A stretch of 64,000 nucleotides of DNA from JABMMZ01 sp044368575 (GTDB lineage Bacteria; Bacteroidota; Bacteroidia; NS11-12g; UBA955). Below the pieces are notes generated by a model. The model was not told where the DNA came from. It saw nothing but the letters and a program-made list of their open reading frames with translations, and ran no database searches. Every line of letters begins with the position of its first letter. The stretch's first letter is position 1. The stretch is taken from positions 1-64,000 of the forward strand of contig JBIPPH010000004.1 of NCBI GenBank assembly GCA_044368575.1, written 5' to 3'. The translations under genes and the position numbers were made by a program. This document shows, in pieces, positions 1 through 8,064 of the stretch.

Positions 1-1439
1 CGAGGTATTACATTGAAACCTCTCCACAAACTGAACGCAACAGCGCTGAAGCCATTTCCAATAAACGCTACGGATTGATCCAAGCTTTTATATACGCTAT
101 GGCCTTTATTGGCGGCATGTTTGCAGATAAACTATTTGGTTTTAGAAAATCTATCTTTTGGGGTGGTTTATTGATGGTTATTGGGACTTTTTTGATGGCT
201 GTTCCTGGCAGTTTTACTTTCTATTTAGGGGTTAGTATACTCATTGTTGGCAATGGCTTTTTTAAACCTAATATTTCAACCATGATTGGTGATTTATACA
301 AACCTGGAGACCCAAGACGCGATGCAGGTTATGGCTTGTTTTATGCGGGCATTAATATTGGCGCTTTGTTAAGCGGATTAAGCATCGCTTATATAGGCAC
401 ATCCATCAGCTGGTCTTTAGGATTTGCTTTAGCAGGCGTCTGTATGTTATTGGGCTTAGGCTTATTCCTATTTACTCAAAAAACACTCGGCCCTATTGGT
501 CAAACCCCTGATGAAGCCAAATTCAATCAAACCATTTTAGGTATTCCTAAAGGTTGGTTAAGTATGGGGCTCTCTTTATTATTTATACCCTTTTTCTTTT
601 TATTGATTTACTATCCTTTCGAAGTGAATTTGAGCAGCATTATGGGCAACAATGCTGATGGTAGCGCCTACCTTGTTCAATTTTCAGATTTGTTTATGAT
701 CAGTTTGGCCGCAGTCATTTTAGCCTATTTGATCTACACCCTTACCCAATTAGCCAAAGAAGAATTGGGCAAGATGTTGGCTGCCGTTATTTTGATTTTA
801 TTTTCAGTCTTGTTTTGGTCTTTCTTCGAACAAGGCGGAGGCTCTTTGAATTTCTTTGCTGTAGGCAATGTTCAAAGCCATGGCTTGAACATGACCTCTG
901 TAAACAACTCCATTAATGCCTTATGGGTAGTTGCCTTTAGCCCGCTCGTAGGTTTGTTATGGGTATGGTTGGCCAAAAAACGTTTAGAACCTAACACAGT
1001 GGTAAAATTCGGTTTAGGCTTTGTGTTTTTAGGCTTAGGCTTTATGACCTTTTACTGGAGTAAATTTTATGCAGATAGCCTAGGCAAAACGCCTCTTACC
1101 TTCTTCTGTTTGGCCTATTTAGTCATCACCTTGGGTGAATTGTGTTTATCGCCAATAGGTTTATCAATGATTACTAAGCTATCGCCAAAACGCTTTGTGG
1201 GTATGATGATGGGTTCATGGTTTTTAGCCAGTGCTTATGGTCAATATGGAGCAGGTATTATTGGCGCCTCAATGGCCAGCAGCAATGGTTCAGAAAACCT
1301 CAATGCCTTTCAAAAAATGGAGTTGTATACCAATGGCTACCAAACCATAGGCGGTATAGCTATAGTGGCTGGTATCATCTTGATTGTGTTGAGCCCAATG
1401 ATTTTGAAGCTCATGAAAGACAAAACCACTATTGCTTAG
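1..1439 (+). CDS. POT/PTR2-family peptide:proton symporter, 5' end cut off by the window
   Basis: Inner-membrane MFS transporter of the proton-dependent oligopeptide family, importing di- and tripeptides with H+. The reading frame (codons start at base 3) is open to the window edge, so the first helix is missing. The translation shows GGMFADKLFG (MFS motif A), FFKPNISTMIGDLY and the PTR2 signature FYAGINIG, followed by many hydrophobic helices. At least 478 residues are present, near the usual 500 or so. A TTG at 75 is only an internal codon, because strong family sequence lies upstream of it. The 3' end overlaps the convergent sigma-factor gene by 11 bases. Family is confident; substrate is inferred from the family. 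Confidence 0.9.
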   Translation, partial: RYYIETSPQTERNSAEAISNKRYGLIQAFIYAMAFIGGMFADKLFGFRKSIFWGGLLMVIGTFLMAVPGSFTFYLGVSILIVGNGFFKPNISTMIGDLYKPGDPRRDAGYGLFYAGINIGALLSGLSIAYIGTSISWSLGFALAGVCMLLGLGLFLFTQKTLGPIGQTPDEAKFNQTILGIPKGWLSMGLSLLFIPFFFLLIYYPFEVNLSSIMGNNADGSAYLVQFSDLFMISLAAVILAYLIYTLTQLAKEELGKMLAAVILILFSVLFWSFFEQGGGSLNFFAVGNVQSHGLNMTSVNNSINALWVVAFSPLVGLLWVWLAKKRLEPNTVVKFGLGFVFLGLGFMTFYWSKFYADSLGKTPLTFFCLAYLVITLGELCLSPIGLSMITKLSPKRFVGMMMGSWFLASAYGQYGAGIIGASMASSNGSENLNAFQKMELYTNGYQTIGGIAIVAGIILIVLSPMILKLMKDKTTIA

Positions 1440-1881
1440 CTTTCAAATAGCCTTTAATGGCTTTGATGGCAATGGTAATTTGATTCTCGATGGTCTTTTC
1501 ACTTAAGTCCATAATTTCCGCAATCTGCTTATGACTGAATTGCTCTTTTCTGCTTAAAATAAATATCTGTTGACACCTTGGTGGCAATAATCTAATAGCC
1601 GCATTAATAAGGGCTTGTGTCTCTTTAAACTCCAACTGATCAAGGGCAGTATTGTGCGGCATTTGTGGCAGTTCCACCCAATCTTCAATAGACGCAGTGT
1701 CTATTTTTTTCTTCTTTAGGGCATTTAAACTCTTATTTCTGACAACCGTATACAAATAGGGCTTCAAATTTTGATTCAATTCCAAGCTTTTACGGTTATC
1801 CCAAACAGCCATAAAGGCGTCATTAACGATTTCATCTGCCTCATCAGACACTTGCACGTATTGCATGCAAAACCAATGCAA
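1429..1881 (-). CDS. ECF-type RNA polymerase sigma factor (sigma-70 family)
   Basis: Extracytoplasmic-function sigma factor directing RNA polymerase to a specific regulon. Region 2 is visible (DEADEIVNDAFMAVW, then the helix ending VVRNKSLNALKKKK), followed by a linker and region 4 (LPPRCQQIFILSRKEQFSHK with its helix-turn-helix IAEIMDLSEKTIENQ). The listed start is a TTG; the nearest ATG is at 1866. Neither fits well: in-frame sequence upstream (LEALYKQFHKPLHWFC) looks like sigma region 2.1, and the frame is open to 1947 with no ATG, GTG or TTG. A TAACTTTG element lies immediately upstream, so an ATC at 1938 may be the true start. No anti-sigma gene is adjacent. Confidence 0.85.
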   Translation of the reverse strand: MHWFCMQYVQVSDEADEIVNDAFMAVWDNRKSLELNQNLKPYLYTVVRNKSLNALKKKKIDTASIEDWVELPQMPHNTALDQLEFKETQALINAAIRLLPPRCQQIFILSRKEQFSHKQIAEIMDLSEKTIENQITIAIKAIKGYLKAKQ

Positions 1882-1942
1882 TGGCTTATGAAATTGCTTA
1901 TAAAGGGCTTCTAATTGTTGTAGTTCAGATGCAACGATTTTA

Positions 1943-1950
1943 CAAAGTTA
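1943..1950 (-). promoter_or_regulatory. -7 promoter element of the ECF sigma gene
   Basis: TAACTTTG on the minus strand matches the Bacteroidota -7 consensus TAnnTTTG. Transcription would begin near 1939, almost exactly at the in-frame ATC at 1938. Confidence 0.5.
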
Positions 1951-2009
1951 ACTCAGTCTAAAACAGACATTCACATTAAAACAATCAACAGTGTGGATAG
2001 TAACAAGGC

Positions 2010-4208
2010 TTAATTAGCCATATCACTCATGAATTGCAAACGCATCAATTGCAATTCTTCGTAGGTAAAATCATGGTCAAAATCAACGACTGCTTGGTTC
2101 AAATCATCCTCTTCTTGACTCTTGAAATACTCAACGATTTCATCCTGGTATTCCTCCTCAATCATTTCATCAATGCAGTAATGTAAATCTAAACTGGTCC
2201 CCATGGTGACCATGTGCTCTAGCTCTAACATTAACTCCTGGTATTGCATGCCATTGCTTCTGGCAATATCATCCAAGGCCATTTTCTTATCGATGTTTAA
2301 AATGATGGCGATTTTCTTCTTAGACTTTTCACCGGAGGTTTTTACGACTACATCACTAGGTCTTTCAATGTTATTCGACTTAACATATTGATCAATGTAC
2401 TCAATAAATACTTGACCATATTTTTGCGCTTTATTTTTACCTACACCATGGGTCTTTTCTAACTCTTCCATGCTTATAGGATACCTAGTCGCCATATCTT
2501 CTAAAGAAGGATCTTGAAAAATCACATAAGGCGGTAAACCCACTTCTTTAGACACCCTTTTTCGCAAATCTCTGAGGTCTCTCATGAGCACCTCATCAGC
2601 AATACTCTCTAAAACGGCATTTTCAAAATCCTCATCGCTTACAAAATTAAACTCAGTATCCATGGCCATTTGATAAGTTTTAACCTCTGCAATAGCCTTA
2701 ATACCAGCCTCATTAATACTCAATAAGCCGTATTTCTCAATATTCTTATGAATAAAATTATTCAATAAACACAAGCGAACAACGCCTTTCCAAAACAATT
2801 TATCTTTGTCTTTACCAATGCCAAACAAAGGCAACTGATCATGACCGTGGTCTTTTATGGAATCCGATTTTTTACCAATCACAAAATTGACCAAATGATT
2901 GATATCGCATTCAGATTTCAGAGCCTCAAGTGATTTCAAGAGTGTTACAAGGTCCTGACTCACATCTGCCTTCGGCTTAGGATGCCTGCAGTTGTCGCAC
3001 ATTTTACTGCACAACTCCTCATTAAATGACTCCCCAAAATAATTCAGTAAAGTGCGTCTTCTACATTGAGCACTCTCCGCAAATGCAGAGGTTTCATCCA
3101 ATAACAAAGTGCCAATTTCGCGCTCTGCTACAGGCTTATCTTTCATAAACTTCTCAAGCTTTTCTATATCGCTTGGGTTGTAAAACAAAATGCAATCGCC
3201 TTCTAAACCATCTCTACCTGCCCTCCCTGTTTCTTGGTAATACCCTTCTAAACTCTTTGGCACATCAAAGTGGATCACAAAACGCACATCGGGCTTGTCT
3301 ATGCCCATACCAAAGGCAATGGTAGCCACAATCACATGGCATTCTTCCATCAAGAAAGCATCTTGATTGTGCACCCTGGTTTTAGCATCGAGCCCCGCAT
3401 GGTAAGGCAAAGCTTTCACACCATTGAGGTTCAACATCTCAGCAATTTCTTCAACGCGTTTGCGACTCAAACAGTAGATTATACCAGATTTATTTGGTCT
3501 CGCCTTGATCACAGAAATAATGTCTTTGAATACACGCTCTTTGCTACCTTTAGGTCTTATCTCATAATACAAATTGGTTCGATTAAAAGACGACTTGAAG
3601 ACTTTGGCGTCCACCATGCCTAAATTCTTTTGAATATCACTTTGAACCTTAGGGGTTGCAGTGGCCGTTAAAGCAATCATTGGGACATCATTGATGTCTT
3701 TGATCATTTGCTTAATGCGGCGGTATTCTGGTCTAAAATCATGTCCCCATTCACTGATGCAATGCGCTTCATCGATGGCAACAAAAGATATCTCTATGCT
3801 TTTAAGAAACTCAATGGTTTCTTCTTTTTTCAAGGTTTCAGGGGCTACATATAAGAGTTTGGTATTGCCCTCTGCCATATCGTCTTTGACCTTTGTGATT
3901 TCACTTTTAGACAAAGAAGAGTTTAAAAAATGGGCAATGTTATCATTCTCGCCAAAGCCTCTGATACTGTCCACCTGGTTTTTCATTAAGGCAATCAATG
4001 GGGAAATAATGATTGCTGTGCCCGGCAACATCAATGCAGGCAATTGGTAACACAACGACTTGCCAGCTCCTGTTGGCATGATCACAAAGCAATCCTCACG
4101 ATTCAATACACTTTGAATGATCACCTCTTGATTGCCTTTAAAGCCATCAAATCCGAAAAAATCTTTTAAGGCTTGTTTGGCATCAAGTTGACTCTGCGCA
4201 GTACTCAT
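2010..4208 (-). CDS. recQ: ATP-dependent DNA helicase RecQ
   Basis: 3'-5' superfamily 2 DNA helicase for recombination and fork repair in the cytoplasm. The order is: helicase core with Walker A (PTGAGKS, about residue 48), DEAH box (AIDEAHCISEWGHDFRP, about 147) and motif VI (YYQETGRAGRDG); the RQC zinc region with a four-cysteine set (CRRRTLLNYFGE through CSKMCDNC); an HRDC domain (about 525-600, MEELEKTHGVGKNKAQKYG); then an acidic C-terminal extension with a helix-turn-helix-like segment. At about 732 residues it is longer than E. coli RecQ but fits long RecQ forms known in Bacteroidota. ATG at 4208 was preferred over GTG at 4214. It is transcribed alone, divergently from the kdsD-like gene. 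Confidence 0.96.
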   Translation of the reverse strand: MSTAQSQLDAKQALKDFFGFDGFKGNQEVIIQSVLNREDCFVIMPTGAGKSLCYQLPALMLPGTAIIISPLIALMKNQVDSIRGFGENDNIAHFLNSSLSKSEITKVKDDMAEGNTKLLYVAPETLKKEETIEFLKSIEISFVAIDEAHCISEWGHDFRPEYRRIKQMIKDINDVPMIALTATATPKVQSDIQKNLGMVDAKVFKSSFNRTNLYYEIRPKGSKERVFKDIISVIKARPNKSGIIYCLSRKRVEEIAEMLNLNGVKALPYHAGLDAKTRVHNQDAFLMEECHVIVATIAFGMGIDKPDVRFVIHFDVPKSLEGYYQETGRAGRDGLEGDCILFYNPSDIEKLEKFMKDKPVAEREIGTLLLDETSAFAESAQCRRRTLLNYFGESFNEELCSKMCDNCRHPKPKADVSQDLVTLLKSLEALKSECDINHLVNFVIGKKSDSIKDHGHDQLPLFGIGKDKDKLFWKGVVRLCLLNNFIHKNIEKYGLLSINEAGIKAIAEVKTYQMAMDTEFNFVSDEDFENAVLESIADEVLMRDLRDLRKRVSKEVGLPPYVIFQDPSLEDMATRYPISMEELEKTHGVGKNKAQKYGQVFIEYIDQYVKSNNIERPSDVVVKTSGEKSKKKIAIILNIDKKMALDDIARSNGMQYQELMLELEHMVTMGTSLDLHYCIDEMIEEEYQDEIVEYFKSQEEDDLNQAVVDFDHDFTYEELQLMRLQFMSDMAN

Positions 4209-4356
4209 ATTCACTAGGTCTTATAGTCTTTTAAATGGATAAAATTTCAGTACACTAAATTAATACCATTTTTGTCATAATTCCAAATGGTTTCAAAAAA
4301 ATATTTTTTCTTGATTTTTAGCGTTAATTTGCGGCACATTTATTCGTTTAAGCCCC

Positions 4357-5325
4357 ATGTCACAATCAACAGAAGAGATCATACAATTCGGTAAAACCTG
4401 TTTAGAGGTTGAATTGAGCAGTTTGAATCAACTGTCTGAACGCATTAATGCATCGTTTGCTGAGGCGGTCAAATGTATTTTAGACCACAAAGGCCGAGTA
4501 GTCATTACTGGCATTGGCAAATCTGCCATCATTGCTCAAAAGATCGTAGCTACTATGAATTCAACTGGTACGCCTTCTTTGTTCATGCACGCTGCAGACG
4601 CCATTCACGGTGATTTGGGTATGATTCAAAAACAAGATGTAGTGATCGCCATATCTAAAAGTGGCACTACCCCTGAGATCAAAGCCTTGGTGCCCTTGTT
4701 AAAACAATTTGGTAATCCATTGATCGCCATTGTTGGCAATACCCAATCTGCTTTAGCAGAATCTGCTGATATCGTATTAGACACTAGTGTTCAAATGGAG
4801 GCTTGCCCAAACAATTTAGCGCCCACTACCAGCACTACCGCTCAGTTAATGATGGGTGATGCGCTTGCAGTGGCTTTATTGCAGTGCAACAAATTTTCTG
4901 AACAAGACTTTTCTAAGGTCCACCCTGGTGGCGCTTTAGGAAAAAGATTATACTTAACGGTTAAAGACATTGCTGAACACAATCTTAAGCCACAAGTGTC
5001 AGCAGATGCTAATATTAAAGAGGTCATCATTAGCATTACCAAAAACCGCATGGGTGCTACGGCTGTTTGCCTAGCAGACAAAGTCATTGGAATGATCACT
5101 GACGGCGACATTAGGCGCATGATTGAAAACAACACCCAATTTGACCACATAAAGGCTGCAGATATTATGAACCGACAGCCAAAAACCATTGATGAATCAA
5201 CCATGGCTAGTCAAGCAGCCATTCAAATGACCCAAGATAAAATCAGCCAACTTATTGTCTTAAACAATGGCAATTATGCTGGTATGATCCATATTCACGA
5301 TTTGACTAAAGAAGGATTACTGTAA
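4357..5325 (+). CDS. kdsD: KpsF/GutQ-type sugar-phosphate isomerase (arabinose-5-phosphate isomerase)
   Basis: Cytosolic aldose-ketose isomerase converting ribulose-5-phosphate to arabinose-5-phosphate, the first step of KDO synthesis for lipopolysaccharide. The N-terminal SIS domain shows VVITGIGKSAIIAQKIVATM, HGDLGMI and ISKSGTTPEI, followed by the family loop SKVHPGGALGKRL. Two CBS repeats follow from about residue 200 (GMITDGDIRRM; MASQAAIQMTQDKISQLIVL). The length of 322 is typical. It is one base from the downstream guanylyltransferase gene, so both are probably cotranscribed for surface polysaccharide precursors. The rest of the KDO pathway is not in the window. Confidence 0.93.
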   Translation: MSQSTEEIIQFGKTCLEVELSSLNQLSERINASFAEAVKCILDHKGRVVITGIGKSAIIAQKIVATMNSTGTPSLFMHAADAIHGDLGMIQKQDVVIAISKSGTTPEIKALVPLLKQFGNPLIAIVGNTQSALAESADIVLDTSVQMEACPNNLAPTTSTTAQLMMGDALAVALLQCNKFSEQDFSKVHPGGALGKRLYLTVKDIAEHNLKPQVSADANIKEVIISITKNRMGATAVCLADKVIGMITDGDIRRMIENNTQFDHIKAADIMNRQPKTIDESTMASQAAIQMTQDKISQLIVLNNGNYAGMIHIHDLTKEGLL

Positions 5326-5326
5326 C

Positions 5327-6421
5327 ATGACCAAGAACAAAAACAACTATGTAGTGATAATGGCTGGTGGCATCGGCAGTCGATTTTGGCCACTTAGCAA
5401 GAGAAACTATCCAAAACAATTTCACGACATTTTAGGTGTAGGCAAATCCTTATTGAGACTAACCTATGATCGTTTTGCTGAATTCATTGAGCCTAACAAT
5501 ATTTATATCATAACCAATACTACCTATACTTTATTGGTTAGTGAACAAATCCCTGAATTACCAACCGCTAATATCATTGATGAACCAGCGGCCATGAATA
5601 CTGCTCCTTGTGTGGCCTATGCCAGCTTCAAATTATTTGCTAAAAACCCTGAAGCCAATATTGTATTTGCCCCAAGCGACCATTTAATTACAGATGAAAA
5701 GACCTTCAAAGACAGTTTAATCACTGCTTTAAACTATACTGAAACCCATCATAAACTGATCACATTGGGCATTAAACCCAACCGCCCAGATACAGGATAT
5801 GGTTATATCCAACAACACGACAAAGCCATTGATGAAGGCTTGTTTATGGTTAAAACCTTTACTGAAAAGCCTAATTTAGAATTGGCCAAGACCTTTATCG
5901 AAAGTGGTGATTTTTCATGGAATAGCGGTATTTTTATTTGGACGGCAAAAGACATCTTGCAAGAGTTTGAAACCCATCAAAATGATATGTACGAGTTGTT
6001 TGAGAAAGGCATGGGCAAATACAATACGCTTGAAGAAGCTGCCTTTATTCATGAACAATATCCTCAATGCAAAAGCATATCAATTGATTACGCCATCATG
6101 GAAAAAACCAAAATTGCTGCAATTATGCCAGTAGATTTTGGCTGGAGCGATTTAGGCACCTGGAAATCCTTGTTTGTTTTGAGAGACAAAGACGAGAACA
6201 ACAACCTAAAGCACGGTAACAATATTGAGTTGTACCAATCTAGTAATTGTTTAATTGTTCAAGAAGCCAATCCAAACAAATTGGTTGTCGTTGAAGGATA
6301 CGATGACGCCATCATTGTTGATACTGAAGACATCTTATTCATTAGCCATTTGAGCAAAGAACAAGAGGTTAGAGACATCACTAACGACATCAAAGACAAG
6401 TACAAAGGCAAATTTTCTTAA
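5327..6421 (+). CDS. manC: Mannose-1-phosphate guanylyltransferase
   Basis: Makes GDP-mannose from mannose-1-phosphate and GTP for polysaccharide and glycoprotein sugars. The nucleotidyltransferase signature MAGGIGSRFWPLSKRNYPKQF sits near the N terminus, followed by FAPSDHLITDE, FTEKPNLELAKTFIESGDFSWNSGIFIW, and IDYAIMEK plus FGWSDLGTWKSL. At 364 residues it is a single-domain form without the C-terminal isomerase half found in bifunctional enzymes. It follows the isomerase gene by one base. Its stop shares a TTAA palindrome with the stop of the convergent small gene. GDP-mannose over other NDP-sugars is assigned from motif similarity. Confidence 0.93.
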   Translation: MTKNKNNYVVIMAGGIGSRFWPLSKRNYPKQFHDILGVGKSLLRLTYDRFAEFIEPNNIYIITNTTYTLLVSEQIPELPTANIIDEPAAMNTAPCVAYASFKLFAKNPEANIVFAPSDHLITDEKTFKDSLITALNYTETHHKLITLGIKPNRPDTGYGYIQQHDKAIDEGLFMVKTFTEKPNLELAKTFIESGDFSWNSGIFIWTAKDILQEFETHQNDMYELFEKGMGKYNTLEEAAFIHEQYPQCKSISIDYAIMEKTKIAAIMPVDFGWSDLGTWKSLFVLRDKDENNNLKHGNNIELYQSSNCLIVQEANPNKLVVVEGYDDAIIVDTEDILFISHLSKEQEVRDITNDIKDKYKGKFS

Positions 6422-6660
6422 TTGATTGAGTCTCTAACGCGCTGAGAATACAATCTTACAGCTTGTTGAAGACTGATTTGTTGTTCTGCCATCACTGTTT
6501 GGCAAAAAACTGCTGCTAAAATATGGGTCATTTGCTCCCCTTCGTCAGTACCGTCAATGGCAATCGCTAAAGGTTTTTCAGCTAATAGATCTTGCTCCGC
6601 TTGATGCAACTGATCAAGCGTGTATGACTCCACTATGTGTTTAATGGTGTTAATGTTCAT
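6418..6660 (-). CDS. Small conserved protein, last gene of the thioredoxin operon (possibly DUF6952-like)
   Basis: An 80-residue soluble protein of unknown function with no signal peptide or membrane segment. It begins MNINTIKHIVESYTLDQLHQAEQ and contains an acidic centre, DGTDEGEQMTHILAA. It resembles, from memory, a small family that sits next to thioredoxin genes in Bacteroidota (DUF6952); I cannot confirm this here. Its start codon overlaps the thioredoxin stop as ATGA, so the two are probably translationally coupled and functionally linked. Confidence 0.7.
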   Translation of the reverse strand: MNINTIKHIVESYTLDQLHQAEQDLLAEKPLAIAIDGTDEGEQMTHILAAVFCQTVMAEQQISLQQAVRLYSQRVRDSIN

Positions 6661-6968
6661 GCGTTCAATAAAAAATCGACAAAGGCATCTTCTTTACTTG
6701 TACTTGTTTTAGCCTTTAATTGACCGTTTTCAAAAATGGCAAAATATGGTAATGTCTCCACCCCTGCTAACTTTCTAGCCTCTGGATTTTGCTCTGCATT
6801 CACTTCTAAAAACGCAAATTGAGTAAAGCGTTCATCATCGCTCAATCGTTTGTATTTAGGGGCAAACAATTTGCAACTGCCACACCAATCGGCGTAGTAT
6901 TTAACAACTACTTTAGCTGATTGAATATCGTTTGAGAAAGTTTGGTCTGTACTGATTTTTACACTCAT
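6657..6968 (-). CDS. Thioredoxin-family protein
   Basis: Single thioredoxin fold, 103 residues, with the redox motif WCGSCK (about residues 28-33) rather than the canonical WCGPCK, followed by FAPKYKRL, AFLEVNAEQNPEARKLAGV and the cis-proline segment VETLPYFAIFENG. There is no signal peptide, so it should act in the cytoplasm as a disulfide reductant or thiol carrier. It lies 5 bases downstream of the rhodanese/thioredoxin lipoprotein gene and overlaps the next gene by 4 bases, so it is an internal operon member. The partner is unknown. Confidence 0.9.
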   Translation of the reverse strand: MSVKISTDQTFSNDIQSAKVVVKYYADWCGSCKLFAPKYKRLSDDERFTQFAFLEVNAEQNPEARKLAGVETLPYFAIFENGQLKAKTSTSKEDAFVDFLLNA

Positions 6969-6973
6969 ATGAT

Positions 6974-7726
6974 TTATTTATTAACGTCTACTAAATTTTG
7001 CAACATGGTTTCCTCAAGATAACCTTCTGATCTGTGCAATTGTTTACCTTGTTTAAACATCATTACCAGAGGGATATTGCCTATCTGGTATTTTTGATTG
7101 TACTCTGGATGTTGATCAATGTCTATGCTGTACACAATCACCTCCTTGCTGCGTTCTTCTCTAATTTTATCAATGCTGGGTTGCATCATGCGACATGGTT
7201 TACACCAAGTAGCATTGAAATCAACAAGCACCAATTGATTGCCTTGGATTGCTTTATCAAAGGGAATGGTATCATTCGGATACAATTTGGCTACTGGCGT
7301 AGCTTGCACTTCGAATTGAGCTGCTTGCCATTGGGCTATTCCACCAGTAATTTCAACAGGATTAGAAAACCCTTTAGCTGATAATTCTTTTTTAAGGGCA
7401 TCACAATTAGACGGGGTTCCATAATAATACACTGGCACCTCTTTGTAAAGTGTATTGAATACAGCATCTTTAGAAGCCTGCAATGGATCAATGTGCAAAG
7501 CTCCTGGCAAATGCCCCGAATCGTAGGCTTGAATTGAACGACAATCCAACAACTGTGGCTTTTCAGTAGTTAACAGTGAATGGAAAGATTTGACATCTAC
7601 CTTTTGAGATGAATTGCTTTTGCAAGCCGCCATCAACAATACACAGATGAAAAACACTTTGTTCAACATGTTGGCAAAAGTAGCCTGCTTAGCCTTATTG
7701 AAAAAATTGATTGATTTCATATCCAT
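6974..7726 (-). CDS. Lipoprotein with rhodanese-like domain fused to thioredoxin domain
   Basis: An envelope protein with two thiol-chemistry folds. A hydrophobic segment ending in the lipobox LMAAC (preceded by MLNKVFFICVL) suggests export and lipid anchoring; the start may be the ATG at 7669 instead of 7726. A rhodanese-like domain follows (PQLLDCRSIQAYDSGHLPGA; VEITGGIAQWQ), then a thioredoxin domain with WCKPCRMM and the cis-proline region IGNIPLVMMF. The usual rhodanese catalytic-loop cysteine is not at the expected place: the strand reads VPVYYYGTPSNCDAL, so the sulfurtransferase site may be dead or rearranged. It is 11 bases from ybaB upstream and 5 from the next thioredoxin. Confidence 0.85.
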   Translation of the reverse strand: MDMKSINFFNKAKQATFANMLNKVFFICVLLMAACKSNSSQKVDVKSFHSLLTTEKPQLLDCRSIQAYDSGHLPGALHIDPLQASKDAVFNTLYKEVPVYYYGTPSNCDALKKELSAKGFSNPVEITGGIAQWQAAQFEVQATPVAKLYPNDTIPFDKAIQGNQLVLVDFNATWCKPCRMMQPSIDKIREERSKEVIVYSIDIDQHPEYNQKYQIGNIPLVMMFKQGKQLHRSEGYLEETMLQNLVDVNK

Positions 7727-7737
7727 ATAGTATAAAT

Positions 7738-8037
7738 CTATTTACCAAACATACCAGACAGCCCTTGCAATCCACCAGCCATTGAGGCCAAATCACCAAT
7801 GGAGGCCTTTTCTGCAGAGGCCAAGGCCTTGTTAACAGCTTCAGTTAAGTTGTCTTCCAATTGGGTTTTATTGCCCATTAACTGCTCTGGTACATGAATG
7901 GCAAGAATTTTTCTGTTGCCATTGCAATCCACTGTAATACCATTGTATTCTTCTGTTACTTGAATGGTTTCTAATTTGGCCTTAAGTTCATCGGCCTTTT
8001 TCTTCATTTCTAAAATTTGAGAGATGTTTCCAAACAT
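7738..8037 (-). CDS. YbaB/EbfC-family nucleoid-associated protein
   Basis: Small DNA-binding protein of 99 residues that coats the nucleoid as a dimer. Typical features are the N-terminal helix MFGNISQILEMKKKADELKAKLE, the beta segment VTEEYNGITVDCNGNRKILAI, and the glycine/methionine-rich tail ASMAGGLQGLSGMFGK. It sits 27 bases after fhs. In many bacteria ybaB follows dnaX and precedes recR; neither is here. Confidence 0.93.
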   Translation of the reverse strand: MFGNISQILEMKKKADELKAKLETIQVTEEYNGITVDCNGNRKILAIHVPEQLMGNKTQLEDNLTEAVNKALASAEKASIGDLASMAGGLQGLSGMFGK

Positions 8038-8064
8038 ATATTGATCAATTATAAAATTTAATTT

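Noticed and set aside
4322..4332. TTAATTTG before the kdsD-like gene as a promoter element
   Set aside because: It mismatches the second, normally invariant base of TAnnTTTG and has no clear -33 box at the right spacing; left unannotated.
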